29,938 nucleotides of DNA from JAKVJE01 sp047722305 (GCA_047722305.1 JBDNYM010000025.1:1-29938); one strand, 5' to 3'; positions 1 to 10,200 are shown, numbered from the stretch's first letter. The notes: generated by a model from the sequence alone, not told the origin. Numbers and translations are program-made.

Positions 1-2868
1 CCGGGCGGGTGGGGCGCGGTCGCCCGCCTGGCGGCTTGGGGGACGCTCACCGACGAGGGCGGGTGGGGGCCGACTGAGGCCCACCCGCCCGTGCAGCGCG
101 CCACGTCCCGCGTGGTGGGGGTCGCCTACCCCTTCCTGGCTGGTGCTGGGATGGGGCCGTACGGGGTGGCGATCGGGCACCTGACCGATGGTGGCGGACT
201 GTTCTGCTTCGACCCGTGGGAGTGCTACCAGCGCGGGTTCGTGACCGGAACCTCGATGCTGATCCTCGGCGATATCGGATCGGGCAAGTCCACGACGGCG
301 AAGGCGTTCGCGTCTCGAGAGATCGGGCTGGGCCGGCGTGTGTTCGTCGCGTCGGACCCGAAAAACGAATGGGTGCCGCTGGCCCGGCAGATCGGCGGGC
401 AGGTCATCGAGATCGGTCCAGGCCTGCCGGCACGGCTGAACCCGTTGGACCCTCCCCCACGGGACCCGAAACTGGACGACGAGCAGTGGGCCGCCGAGGT
501 ACTGTCCCGCCGCAGGCTGCTGTTGATCAACGTGTTCACGGTGGTCCTGAAACGGTCCTTGACCCCGGCGGAATACACGGCCGTGGATGTGTTCCTGGAG
601 GCGGCGACCGCCGCCGTCCAGGGCCGCACCCTGACGTTGACCGACATTTGGATGCAGCTCAACGAGCCCACCACCGAGGCCGGACGGGCCTCCCTCCCAG
701 ATGCGGGGGATCTCACCCACGCGCTGCGGCGGGTGGTGGTGTCCGACCTGTCGGGCATGTTCGACGGCCCCTCCACGGTCGAGCTCTCCCAGGACGCACC
801 CATGGTGGTCGTCGCCACCGGCGCGTTCGAGCGGGCGGCCGAAGAGGCCCGCAACCTGGCGATGCTGCTGTCCTCCGAATGGCTCGAGGGCGCCATCATG
901 ATCAAAACCGGCGGCCAGCGCATCGTCATCTACGACGAGGGCTACCGGATGCTCCGCAACGAGCACCAGCTCCAGCGCATGTCCGACCGGTGGAAGCTCG
1001 CCCGCCACTACGGGCTCACCAACGTGCTGATCATGCACCGCGTCTCCGACCTCGACGCGATCGGCGAGCAAGGGTCCTCGGCACGCAACCTGGCCTTGGG
1101 CCTTCTCGGCGATACCCAGATCCGCATCATCGGCGCGCAGCGCCCCGACCAGATCGACATGGTGCGCAAGACCCTGGCGACCAGCGACACGGTGACGCAG
1201 ATCATCAGTCACCTGGCACAGGGCAACTTCGTGTGGCAGATCAAAGACAAGACGTTCCTGGTCCATACCGACGTGACCACCTACGAGCGTGATGTGCTCT
1301 TCGACACCAACGCCCGGATGGGCACCAGCGAACACGACGCGGCCGAGGGACCCGCCGAAGCACCCATCCTCGAACCCCTTACCGCAGACGCTGCCGACCT
1401 CGTATCGACCGAGCCAGTCGCGTCGTCGGCCTCTGGATCGGAACCGCGAGTAGACCCCGCGCTGGCTGCCCTGGTCGCCAGCACTCCGGACCGTTCCTCC
1501 GAGCCGTCCTCGGAGTCGGATGCTGTACCCGCAGCGGTTCAACCTGCTCTGCCCTCCTTGGCGGATCTCCCGCCGATGCCGGCTCCACCGGCCCAGGAGA
1601 AGATCCCTCCAATGCCGGACCCGCCTGCCCCGACGTCTCAGCCGTCGGCTGCACCGGTCACAGCGTCAACGATGAGGGTCCCGTCTGTCGAGGAGCCCGC
1701 TTCCGAGCCGTCGCCGCGGTCCCGGCGGAGGCGGAAGCGTCTGGTGCTGTCCAAGCCGATGGTGTGGGGTCTGGCGGGGGCGATCGCCGCCACCGGTGTT
1801 CTGGCCGGCGGCGGGGCCATGGTGTCTTCGGCCCTCAACCAGCCGCACCCGTCGCCTACGGCGACTCGGACTGTGGCGGACTGGACCCGAATCAACGGCA
1901 CCGCGACAAGCATTCCCGGCGCCGCCGGCAAGCCGGCGTGGACGGTGAACGTCCCCGACGGTGGGGTGGCGTCGGTGTCTGATGCTGCGGTCATGCTGGT
2001 GGTGCCGGGCTCCCCCACGGCTCAGGTGCAGTTGCTGAACCCGGACACGGGCCAGCAGGTCTGGTCGGGCCCGTCGACGGGCACGATCCCCTGGGCAGTT
2101 TCCACGAACGTCGGCGATGCTCTGGCGGAAGTGTGGCTCGACGGGACGACGCTCAGCAGCGTCGTACCGTCCACCGGGCAGGTCGTGACCGCCCCGGTGT
2201 CGCCGGCTGCGAAGTTCAGCGAGTTCGGGGAGAGCCTCATGGTCACCGACGGAGACCAGGTCTCCACGCTCACCCGGACGGGGCTCAGCCCGGTGACGGT
2301 GCCGCAAGGGCTCACCCCGGTGGCGGTGGACGGTACGACGCTGCTGAGCGTGGACAGTGCCGGGGATGTCGTCTCGAGCGATCTCGCCGGCAACGTCAAG
2401 CACCGTGGGGTGGCGAAAGCCCCCGGCACCGGCCTGGTGTTCAAAGGGTGGATCACCGCGGGCCACGGGCGCGCAGCGACCGTGTGGACACCGTCGTCCC
2501 CGGACGGGACCGCCACGATCGGCTATCAAACCGTCGGCGGGAAGCTCACCGGCCGGGTGAAGGTCTCCACGACCCGGATCCAGCAGGCTGAGCTGACCCG
2601 GGGCGTCGGCGGCCGCTTGTCGTCCTATGCGGGCGTCGTGTTCGACACCACCACTGGGCAGGTGCGGGACCTCGCGCAGGCGGGGTTCACGATCTCGACC
2701 ATGACCGGCGGGTGGGTGAACGGGAACCTCAAATCGACTCGCGTGGCGACGGACTTTGCGCGCACGGTCCGTTCTCTGCAACAGCCAGCCGCCGTGACCG
2801 GCACGACCGTGATCGTCCGATCGGGGCCTCAGATCAGCGGATTCGCTCTTGCGAAGGAGAAGAAATGA
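1..2868 (+). CDS. VirB4-like conjugation ATPase fused to a membrane-anchored exported domain (5' end outside window)
   Basis: The frame is open from base 1, so the true start lies upstream; a GTG at 91 is only an internal candidate. An ATPase domain comes first: Walker A GDIGSGKST is encoded at about 268-294 and a Walker B-like IVIYDEGY at about 922-945, the arrangement of VirB4/TraC-type ATPases that power type IV secretion on the cytoplasmic side. From about 1320 the protein becomes a Pro/Ala/Ser-rich linker, then a basic stretch (RRRRKR) and one hydrophobic helix (about 1755-1835). Roughly 340 residues rich in Gly, Thr and Val follow, with repeated short beta-strand patterns resembling a PQQ-like propeller. 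By the positive-inside rule this last part would be outside the membrane. The gene overlaps the next one by ATGA. VirB4-like assignment is firm; the outer domain fold is inferred from pattern only. Confidence 0.8.
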   Translation, partial: PGGWGAVARLAAWGTLTDEGGWGPTEAHPPVQRATSRVVGVAYPFLAGAGMGPYGVAIGHLTDGGGLFCFDPWECYQRGFVTGTSMLILGDIGSGKSTTAKAFASREIGLGRRVFVASDPKNEWVPLARQIGGQVIEIGPGLPARLNPLDPPPRDPKLDDEQWAAEVLSRRRLLLINVFTVVLKRSLTPAEYTAVDVFLEAATAAVQGRTLTLTDIWMQLNEPTTEAGRASLPDAGDLTHALRRVVVSDLSGMFDGPSTVELSQDAPMVVVATGAFERAAEEARNLAMLLSSEWLEGAIMIKTGGQRIVIYDEGYRMLRNEHQLQRMSDRWKLARHYGLTNVLIMHRVSDLDAIGEQGSSARNLALGLLGDTQIRIIGAQRPDQIDMVRKTLATSDTVTQIISHLAQGNFVWQIKDKTFLVHTDVTTYERDVLFDTNARMGTSEHDAAEGPAEAPILEPLTADAADLVSTEPVASSASGSEPRVDPALAALVASTPDRSSEPSSESDAVPAAVQPALPSLADLPPMPAPPAQEKIPPMPDPPAPTSQPSAAPVTASTMRVPSVEEPASEPSPRSRRRRKRLVLSKPMVWGLAGAIAATGVLAGGGAMVSSALNQPHPSPTATRTVADWTRINGTATSIPGAAGKPAWTVNVPDGGVASVSDAAVMLVVPGSPTAQVQLLNPDTGQQVWSGPSTGTIPWAVSTNVGDALAEVWLDGTTLSSVVPSTGQVVTAPVSPAAKFSEFGESLMVTDGDQVSTLTRTGLSPVTVPQGLTPVAVDGTTLLSVDSAGDVVSSDLAGNVKHRGVAKAPGTGLVFKGWITAGHGRAATVWTPSSPDGTATIGYQTVGGKLTGRVKVSTTRIQQAELTRGVGGRLSSYAGVVFDTTTGQVRDLAQAGFTISTMTGGWVNGNLKSTRVATDFARTVRSLQQPAAVTGTTVIVRSGPQISGFALAKEKK

Positions 2869-4349
2869 GCACGAACACACGGCAGGGATGCGCGTTCCGG
2901 CGTCGGGACCTGATCGCCCTGGAGCACCAGGCGGCCCGGCAGCAGGCCCATGACCGGCGGATGGTGGGCCGTCGTCGGGTGCTCGCCTGCGCGGTGATTC
3001 TCCCCAGCCTCGCCGGCGGCGTCATGGGACTGTCCACCATGGTCGCCCCGACCCTGGCCCAGGCCGCCACCGTCACAGCCCCGGCCCAGACGACGGCGGG
3101 TGGTGCCTCGTATACCGACGCCGCCACCGGGCAGGTGTGGTCGCTCAATGCGTTCACGGGGCAGGTGACGACCGGCTCGTTGGTGACGTTCGACGTGAAC
3201 GCGAAGAACACGATCGCTTCGCCGGCGACGCTGACGCTCCTCACCGCCGCGGGGACACCGGCGTCAACGGTAACGGCCGCGGCCGGCACGTTCACCGTGT
3301 CGGGCGGCACCGTGGTATTCCAGGGCTCCCTGCCGGGCACGGCGACTGTCCAGTACAGCTACACGGAGCTGTCGGGCAAGGATGTGACGTCGACGCTGAC
3401 CGTCACCGTGGCCGACCCGACGTGGAAGGCGATCGACCTGGGCCAGGTCGCCCAGGGGGCGTCCGCGTCTGTAGACGCGATCACGGCGAACCCGGGGGAT
3501 CTCACTGATGCCGCTCAGGTCGTGCTCCGCAGCCTGGATGGGACGGCCGGCGGGTTGTCACTGGTCACCCCCAACGGTGCATGGGAAGTCGGGGCAGACC
3601 ATCACACGATCACGTTCACGGCGGCCGCTGACGCGACCCCGGGCGCGCAGGACCAGGTGCTGTATGGGGTCGAAGGCTCTGAGGTGACCGGGACCGCGAC
3701 CGTCACGATCGCGCAGCCCGCCCCGCCGGACAACGGTGGTGGCGACCAGGGCGGCACCGGCACGAACCCCGGGACCGGCGACGGGGGCGGCGGGTCGACG
3801 AACCCCGACCACGGCGGCGGTACGGGCTCTGGCACGGGGTCCGATGACGGGTCCACTGGCGGTGGGACGGGCACGGGCACCGGGACCACACCTGGCAGCG
3901 GGTCCGGGACGGGTGATCAGACGACGCCAATCACACCGCCGGTCGTGGCCCCAACGGTCACCCCGGCCGAGTCGATCACCGCCCAGACAGTGGGGTCGAC
4001 CATCGACCTGGCGGCCGCGCCAGGCGGGCTCTTGACCGCCCAGGCGGGCCAGGCGGGTGCCGCCAGCGGGGCGCTCTCCTCGGATGCGTTCGCGTCAGCG
4101 ACGCAGGGCGCCGCATTGACCCCGACGGGAGAGAACCCGGCGCCGGAAGCCTCTTCGACGACGCCGTCGCACCGCTCGCACGCGAAGCAGTCCAAGCACG
4201 CCCAAATGGAGGTGTCGGCATCCCCGGTATCGCATCCGGCACAGACGGTTTGGCTGTGGGTGTCCAGCCTGGGGTTGGCGATCGCCATCGCCGCAGTGGG
4301 ACTGCTCGTGTTCTTCCGCCGGCACAAGACCGGCGGGCAACACCAGTAA
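2865..4349 (+). CDS. Exported, C-terminally membrane-anchored surface protein of the transfer operon
   Basis: The start is the ATG inside the ATGA overlap with the preceding gene, with GGAGA just upstream, giving 494 residues. The N-terminus has a long basic region and a hydrophobic core (residues about 39-60) ending in AQA-A, like a signal peptide. Residues about 75-300 contain two beta-rich Ig-like stretches; the first ends in a GTATVQYSY...TSTLTVTV pattern reminiscent of CshA-type fibril repeats. A Gly/Thr/Ser/Asp-rich spacer of about 70 residues follows, then a segment near the C-terminus with one transmembrane helix (VSSLGLAIAIAAVGLLVFF) and a short basic tail. No LPXTG sorting motif is seen. 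Its position between the VirB4-like and VirD4-like genes suggests a surface or mating-contact role. That role is inferred. Confidence 0.7.
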   Translation: MSTNTRQGCAFRRRDLIALEHQAARQQAHDRRMVGRRRVLACAVILPSLAGGVMGLSTMVAPTLAQAATVTAPAQTTAGGASYTDAATGQVWSLNAFTGQVTTGSLVTFDVNAKNTIASPATLTLLTAAGTPASTVTAAAGTFTVSGGTVVFQGSLPGTATVQYSYTELSGKDVTSTLTVTVADPTWKAIDLGQVAQGASASVDAITANPGDLTDAAQVVLRSLDGTAGGLSLVTPNGAWEVGADHHTITFTAAADATPGAQDQVLYGVEGSEVTGTATVTIAQPAPPDNGGGDQGGTGTNPGTGDGGGGSTNPDHGGGTGSGTGSDDGSTGGGTGTGTGTTPGSGSGTGDQTTPITPPVVAPTVTPAESITAQTVGSTIDLAAAPGGLLTAQAGQAGAASGALSSDAFASATQGAALTPTGENPAPEASSTTPSHRSHAKQSKHAQMEVSASPVSHPAQTVWLWVSSLGLAIAIAAVGLLVFFRRHKTGGQHQ

Positions 4350-4541
4350 CCATCTGAAATCCGGGGCCGGGCCCCCCGGGGGGGGGCGCCCCCCGCGCGA
4401 CCAGGGCGAGGCGGGGGGGTAGTCGCCCGATATAGGGGCCCCCCGCCCCCCCCCCCCCCCAACACCCCCCCACCCCCCCGCCCCCCCGGGGCCGCCCCGG
4501 CCCCCCCCCCCCCCGCCTGTCTCCAAGGGAAGGACGCTTGA
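4350..4541. other. Intergenic low-complexity G/C homopolymer stretch, probably a sequence error zone
   Basis: Runs of G (about 4377-4386) and long runs of C (about 4447-4515) make up most of this gap. The 3' end carries a clear ribosome binding site (AAGGGAAGG) for the following gene. A terminator hairpin may lie here (GGGCCGGGCCCCCCGGGG), but base calls in this stretch look unreliable. Confidence 0.6.
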
Positions 4542-6254
4542 ATGCTCACCAATGATGCGGACCCGCAGCCGGGCACCCCGCAACTGCCCCTGATCCTGGG
4601 CGGGGCGGTGTGCGCTTTCGTGCTGCTGCTCGTGGCCGCACAGGTCTGGGCCACCAACCTCATCGGCTGGGCCACCGGCGCCCCGCACCAGCCGTTGTCC
4701 GTCGTGCAATGGGGGCTGCTCTGGCTCACCCCAGACCCGGCCGTCGTGACCGGGCAGGCGGTGTCCCCGATCATGCACTGGACGGTCGTCGCCCTCATCG
4801 TCCTGGTGTGCTGTGCGGTCGCCGTGGGCATCGTGTCATTGGCGACCCGGCTGCGACGGGACAGGCCGAACAAGCCGGGCATGGCCACCGCCGCCCAGAT
4901 CCGGCGGGAGATGGGGCCAAAGGCCATGAAGTCCAAGGCGGCAGTGCTGCGGCCCTCCCTCGAGGACCCGCAGCCCGCCGATGTCGGATACCGGGTGGGT
5001 CGCGCGCTGGGTGTGGACGTGTACCGGACGTATCGGGAGTCCTGCATCGTGCTCGGCGCGGCCGGGTCGGGCAAGGGCATCCGGTTCGTCATCCCCCAGA
5101 TAGTGGAAGCCCCCGGCTCGGTGGTGACCTCGTCGACCAGACCCGACAACCTGGAGTCCACGATCAAACTCCGCGAACAGCAGCACCATTCCCGGGCGGT
5201 GATCTTCGACCCGTCCAACCTGATCGACCCCGCCGTCTATGGTGACCATTTCCTCCGGTTCGACCTGATCGCCGGCTGTCAGAACCCGCGCATCGCGCTC
5301 GAGCGCACCAAACGGTTCACCGCCAAGGTCTTCGGGGAAGGGACCAGCAACGGTGGGTTCTGGCAGGACGTGGGTGAACGCATCGTGCGGGCACTGCTCC
5401 ACGCGGCCGCACTCGGCGGGGAGGACATCGACACGGTGCTGTCCTGGATCAACTCGCGGGCCGCAGCCGCCCAGGCGGTGAACCTCATCCGGGACGATCC
5501 GAGAGGCGACAAGCTGCTCGCCAGCGGTCTGTCCGAGTTCGTCAACGCCTCCTCGGACCAGGCCGAGAACCAGTGGTCCTCGGCGATCGCAGTGATGTCC
5601 TGGATCACCGATGAGGAGACCCGCCGCTGGGTGCGCCCCGACGCGGCCCATCCGGCCGTCGACCTCGAACAGTTCCTGCGGGAGAAGGGCACGATGTATT
5701 TGCTGTCCCCGTCGCACGCGGCCACCGACGTCGGCCCGCTGGTGTCCGGGCTCATCGATGAGATCAGTGAGACCGCGTCCCGGTTAGCCGGCCGGCAGCA
5801 GGGCGGGCGGCTGGATCCCCCGTTGAACTTCGTGTTCGACGAGGCCGCGAACTTCCACATCGAAGCGCTCCCCTCCCTGATCTCGGAGGGCGGCGGCAAA
5901 GGGCAGCCGACGATGGCGGTGTTCCAGTCGATGCGGCAGATGGAGAACGGCTACCAGAACGGGATGGGCGCCACCATGTGGGGGTCCGCGTCGCTGCGGA
6001 TCGCCCTGGGCGCCCAGTTCGAGGCGGAGACCGCCCGGGACTTGTCCACGATCATCGGCACCCGAAAAGTGGAGCGGGCCTCCACGTCCGTTGGGCGGGT
6101 ACTGGCCGACATGAACACGTCCTATTCGATCGACCGGGAGCCGATCATGGACGAGGGCGAGTTCTCGAAACTGAAGATGGGCCAGGCCGTCATCCTGCAC
6201 GCCGGGCTGGCGCCGTTCGTGGTGACCGCTCCCCCGTACTGGAAACGCTGGTAG
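4542..6254 (+). CDS. VirD4/TraG-type conjugative coupling protein
   Basis: A 570-residue ATPase expected to bring the relaxase-DNA complex to the secretion channel at the inner face of the membrane. Two transmembrane helices lie near residues 15-40 and 76-102, followed by a basic segment. The Walker A is GAAGSGKG (residues 172-179), a slight variant of the usual GxTGSGKT/S. Walker B is NFVFDEA with D433 and E434. The ISEGGGKG...FQSMRQ block downstream is typical of TraG/VirD4 proteins (the sensor region after Walker B). The ATG is preceded by AAGGGAAGG at good spacing. The next gene starts three bases after the stop. Length and layout match the actinobacterial coupling proteins. The upstream homopolymer zone could hide an error, but the reading frame itself looks intact. 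Confidence 0.93.
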   Translation: MLTNDADPQPGTPQLPLILGGAVCAFVLLLVAAQVWATNLIGWATGAPHQPLSVVQWGLLWLTPDPAVVTGQAVSPIMHWTVVALIVLVCCAVAVGIVSLATRLRRDRPNKPGMATAAQIRREMGPKAMKSKAAVLRPSLEDPQPADVGYRVGRALGVDVYRTYRESCIVLGAAGSGKGIRFVIPQIVEAPGSVVTSSTRPDNLESTIKLREQQHHSRAVIFDPSNLIDPAVYGDHFLRFDLIAGCQNPRIALERTKRFTAKVFGEGTSNGGFWQDVGERIVRALLHAAALGGEDIDTVLSWINSRAAAAQAVNLIRDDPRGDKLLASGLSEFVNASSDQAENQWSSAIAVMSWITDEETRRWVRPDAAHPAVDLEQFLREKGTMYLLSPSHAATDVGPLVSGLIDEISETASRLAGRQQGGRLDPPLNFVFDEAANFHIEALPSLISEGGGKGQPTMAVFQSMRQMENGYQNGMGATMWGSASLRIALGAQFEAETARDLSTIIGTRKVERASTSVGRVLADMNTSYSIDREPIMDEGEFSKLKMGQAVILHAGLAPFVVTAPPYWKRW

Positions 6255-6256
6255 TC

Positions 6257-6610
6257 GTGCAGTACCGGGGCCGGCAAGTGCGCAGCCAGTATCACATGAC
6301 CGCGATCGCCCGCTACGAGGCGCAGATCAACTCCTCCCGCTGGTACGCCTACCGGAAAGCCTGGGCCAGCCGGCAGGCCCAGCCCATTCGCTGCCCGGTC
6401 TGCGGCGGCCTGTGGACGTTGGCCGATGACCTGCACCACATCGACTACACCCGCCTCGGGATCGAGGCCGACGGGGACGTGTGGCCCGTGCACCGGCAAT
6501 GTCACGACCTTCTCCACCGGCTCCTGCGCCGCCGCGACTGGGCGCGCGTGCGCGACTACCCCACCCGCAACTGGATGGTCCTTAACGTCCTCCACCAGCT
6601 CAGGGAATGA
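6257..6610 (+). CDS. Small HNH-type zinc protein
   Basis: The GTG at 6257, two bases past the coupling protein stop, is chosen as start because the open frame before it overlaps the VirD4 gene; ATG 6296 is the alternative. No Shine-Dalgarno is seen, so translation may be coupled. Of 117 residues, the middle shows CPVCGG, then DLHHIDY, then HRQCHDLLH. This is the CxxC...HH...H..CH arrangement of HNH nucleases with a structural zinc site. The HH pair would supply the metal/general-base histidine. The N-terminus (about 40 residues) is basic and aromatic. An endonuclease or DNA-binding role in transfer is plausible but unproven. A hairpin overlaps the stop codon. Confidence 0.6.
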   Translation: MQYRGRQVRSQYHMTAIARYEAQINSSRWYAYRKAWASRQAQPIRCPVCGGLWTLADDLHHIDYTRLGIEADGDVWPVHRQCHDLLHRLLRRRDWARVRDYPTRNWMVLNVLHQLRE

Positions 6611-6640
6611 CCCCTGACCGGCGATCGCCGGAGGGGGTCA
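6608..6640 (+). terminator. Nested hairpin after the HNH gene
   Basis: An outer arm TGACCCC pairs with GGGGTCA, and the core CCGGCGATCGCCGG is a perfect palindrome. The hairpin begins at the stop codon. No T-run follows, so it may be an RNA-stabilising or attenuating structure and not a classical terminator. Confidence 0.5.
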
Positions 6641-6703
6641 GGCTGGCGGGCGTTTGCGCGGGGACGTGGTTCTGCTGGTACCAGCAAACTGAGAGGACAG
6701 GCC

Positions 6704-7123
6704 ATGGAAGAGAAGAGCATCACCCTGTACACGCTGCCGGGCTGTGTGCAGTGCAAGGGGGCCCAGCGTCGCCTCGACAAGCAGCACGTGCGCTACGAGG
6801 TTAAGGACGCGGCCGAGGAAGACAACCTGCGGCATCTGAAGCAGGACCTCGGCTTCCAGCAGGCGCCGGTGATGGAGGACGAGGACGGGAACGCGGTGTC
6901 CGGTTTCAACCCGGAGTTCATCGACCAGCACGCCCGCGACGCCGACTACCAGGCCGGCCAGTCGGCGGAGCAGCAGGAGTTCCAGCAGGCGCTGGGCAAG
7001 CTCGCCCAGGGTATCGGCCCGGCACAGGTGCTCGACGAGGCCGCCCTGCAGCGGCAGGAACAGAAGGAGGCAATGCGCCAGTCCGTCCAGCAGGCGTCGA
7101 GTCGCCCGAAGGTCAGCATGTAG
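6704..7123 (+). CDS. Glutaredoxin/NrdH-like redox protein with a Gln/Glu-rich tail
   Basis: The start ATG at 6704 follows GAGAGGA. The first 75 or so residues form a glutaredoxin-like domain: ITLYTLPGCVQC with a CVQC redox pair (C14, C17), and a later QAPVMEDEDG segment that corresponds to the cis-proline (APV) of the thioredoxin fold. NrdH-type proteins are usually about 75-80 residues; here an extra 55 residues rich in Gln, Glu and Ala, possibly helical, are added. The gene is alone between two hairpins. It would reduce disulfides, perhaps for a plasmid-encoded or host enzyme, or help folding of cysteine-rich transfer proteins; the substrate cannot be told from sequence. Confidence 0.8.
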   Translation: MEEKSITLYTLPGCVQCKGAQRRLDKQHVRYEVKDAAEEDNLRHLKQDLGFQQAPVMEDEDGNAVSGFNPEFIDQHARDADYQAGQSAEQQEFQQALGKLAQGIGPAQVLDEAALQRQEQKEAMRQSVQQASSRPKVSM

Positions 7124-7142
7124 CCAGCAGGACAGCAAAAGG

Positions 7143-7178
7143 CGGGGCGGGGCCGGGAGGTCCCGCCCCGTTGTGTTT
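7143..7178 (+). terminator. Rho-independent-like terminator after the glutaredoxin gene
   Basis: CGGGGCGGG (7143-7151) pairs perfectly with CCCGCCCCG (7162-7170) across a 10-base loop. It is followed by the T-rich TTGTGTTT. Confidence 0.75.
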
Positions 7179-7235
7179 GCGCGCCGGGCCGGTTCTGCGG
7201 GATGTCCACCCGCTGAACCGATTGGAAGTCCCCCT

Positions 7236-10200
7236 ATGGCACGCAGGAAACATCAGACCCGGCCCGATGATGGTGAGCAGCTCGCCTTCGACCTCTGGGG
7301 CGAAGACGACGACCTGTCCACCAACACCACCGCAGCTCAGGGAGAGCTGGTGGGTGCGGATGAGCCGGAGGTGACCTTCCAGCGTGCGGAGCTGCATTTC
7401 GGCGCTGATGGGATCACGGCGCAACCACTGCCGGAGACGGACGACCCGCACGGCGCCGCTCCCGAGCGTGTGCCGTTCACCCGGCCGGCGACCGTGCAAG
7501 CCCCACCCCAGGTCGTACCTGCGGAGTTGGAGATCCCGTCCGCACAGCGCGCACGTGCGGCCGCACTGCCGACCGTGCGCGGCACCGTGCGGCAGGCTGA
7601 GATCGGCCCGGTTGAGCCGGAGACGGCGACCGTGCGTGAGCGTGCGCCGCACGGACCCGCCGCTGAGGCTGCACCGGTCGCACCGGCTGGGGTGCTCAAC
7701 ACGGACCGTCTGCACGGTGGTGTCGCTGCGCGCGTGCAGGCGGGATTGGAGGCCGCACGCCTCCTGCACACCCTCGAAGCCTCTGGCCGCACGCCGACCG
7801 ACACGGAGCGCACGGTGCTGGCGCACTTTCCCGGCTGGGGTGCGACCCCGCAGCTGTTCGACGAGGACGACCCCCGGTTCGCCGCTCAGCGCGCCGAACT
7901 CAAGGACTTGTGGTCTGAGCGTGAGTGGAAGGCCGCCCGGCGCACGATTCTGAACGCGCACTACACCGATCCGGCGTATGTGCGGGCCGTGTGGGATGGA
8001 CTGGCCGCGACCGGGTTCACCCCCGGGGACGGGGTGGATGTGCTGGAGCCGGGGTGCGGTATGGGCGGGTTCTTCGACCAGGCGCCGGCTGGAGTGCGGA
8101 TGCACGGGGTGGAGCTCGACGGGGTCACCGCCCGGCTCGCCCGGGTGCTGCACCCCGCAGCCGAGGTTCGCAACGAGTCGTTCGCCGACACCCGGCTGAC
8201 CGGGGACGGGTATGACGCGGTGATCGGGAACGTGCCGTTCGGGGACTTCACCCTGTACGACCCGGCGTACAACAAGGGCGGCCATTCGATCCACAACCAC
8301 TTCATCTTGAAGGCGCTGCGGATGACGAAGCCGGGCGGGGTGGTCGCGGTGATCACCAGCCGGTACACGTTGGATAGCGAGTCTCCGGCCGCACGCCAGG
8401 AGATGGCCGCCTACGGGCAGCTGCTGGGCGCGGTGCGGATGCCGGCGAGAGCGCACCGGGCGTTCGCCGGCACTGACGTCGTCACCGACGTGCTGCTGTT
8501 GCGCCGATACCGGGACGGGGAGACCCCGGACCCGGATGCGACTTGGGTGACGGCCAGCGAGCACGACGTGGGCGGGCAGCGGCTGGTCGTCAACGACTGG
8601 ATCTTCGAGCACCAGGCCCACGCCGTGCTGGGAACGTTGACCAGTCGGAAAGGCCGGTTCGGCCCCGAGGTGACCGTCGCGGGCGAGTCGGACCCGGAGA
8701 TGATCGGCGACCAGCTCTCCGATGCGCTGACCGGCATGGCCGCCCGCGCGCTCGAGGACGGCTCCCGGTGGGAGACGGCCGGCCAGATCGTGCGTGATAT
8801 TCCCGTTGAGGCGAATCGCAGCCACGACTCGAGCACCCTGATCGGACATCTGGGGGTCAATCCGGACGGGTCACTGTGGGCGCAGGGCATCGGCGGCCGC
8901 CAAGAGGTTCCCGCGACCGGGGCGACGGCGAAGGAGTTGCGGGGCCTGGTGAAGCTGCGGGATGCGGCCGAGACGGTCCTCGACTTGGAGGCGGCGACGA
9001 CGGGTGACTCGACCGATCTGGATGCGGCCAGGCGGCGCCTGAACCGCACCTACGACGCCTATCAGGCCCAGTTCGGGGCGATCAACCGGTTTGAGGAGCG
9101 GTGGCGGAAGCCGAAGAACCCGGACGATGAGGACGCCTACCGGCGGGTGTATCCGAAGGCGATCCGTATGTTCCGCGACGACCCGGCGGCGGCGACCGTG
9201 CTCGCGTTGGAGGACTTCAATGAGGAGACCAAGGTTGCCGCGAAGGCACCGGTGTTCACCCGCCGTGTGTTGCAGGCGCCGCCGGCGCCGGCCTCGCACA
9301 CCGAGGACATCAAGGAAGCGCTCTGGGTGTCGCTGGACCAGCAGGGGTCCGTGGACCTGCCCATCATCGCCCGGATGCGAGGGGTCAGCGATGAGGACGC
9401 CAGGCGTGAGCTGGGCGACCTGGTGTTCCCCGACCCCGAGGCTGATGGAAAGCTCGTGACCCGGGAGGAATACCTCTCCGGGAATGTGCGGGCGAAGCGG
9501 AAGGTGGCGATCGCCGCCGCCGACGGACACCCGGAGTATCGGCACGGCGCGGACGTCTTGCGAGAGGTTCTTCCCCAGGAGTTGGGGCCGGCGGAGATCC
9601 AGGTGAAGCCTGGTGCGGTGTGGGTGCCGTTGGAGGACACCCGCGCCTGGGTCGAGCAGGCGTTGGGTGCCGAGAACGTGGTCCTGGAGCGTGTCGATGG
9701 ACGTTACAAGGCCAAGCAGACCGGCCGCCGCAACCCGGCGGTCGCCGGCCGGTGGGCGGTGCACTCCGCCCAGTCGTCCATCAGTCCCGTGCCGGTGATC
9801 GAGAAAGTGCTCAACGCCGAGAAGCTGAAAGTCACCTACACGGTGAAGGATCGGGACGGGGAGCACACGTTCGTCGACCAGGAAGCCACCGACACGCTGG
9901 CCGCGCGGGCGGAGAAGCTCACTGACGACTTCCAGACGTGGCTGTGGTCGGACAAGGACCGGGCTGAGCGGCTCCAGGAACGCTACAACGACCTGTTCAA
10001 CGGCATCCGGCTGCGGGAGTACCCCCCGACCGCACGACGGATGCCGGGCCTGACCCGCACGTTCACGCCGCGCCCGCACCAGTGGGAGGCGGTCAACCGG
10101 ATCGTGTCGCAGCAGGCGGTGGGCCTGTTCCATGAGGTGGGTGCCGGCAAGACCGCGGAGATGGCCATGGGCGCGATGGAGCTCAGACGGCTCGGCATGG

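Noticed and set aside
1666..2880. 404-codon minus-strand open frame opposite the VirB4 fusion
   Set aside because: Arg/His/Gly-rich translation without motifs, antisense to a well-supported gene; typical of high-GC shadow frames.
3917..5218. 433-codon minus-strand frame
   Set aside because: It crosses the homopolymer zone and is antisense to two genes with clear domains.
7113..8849. 578-codon minus-strand frame
   Set aside because: Antisense of the methyltransferase domain, no recognisable motifs.
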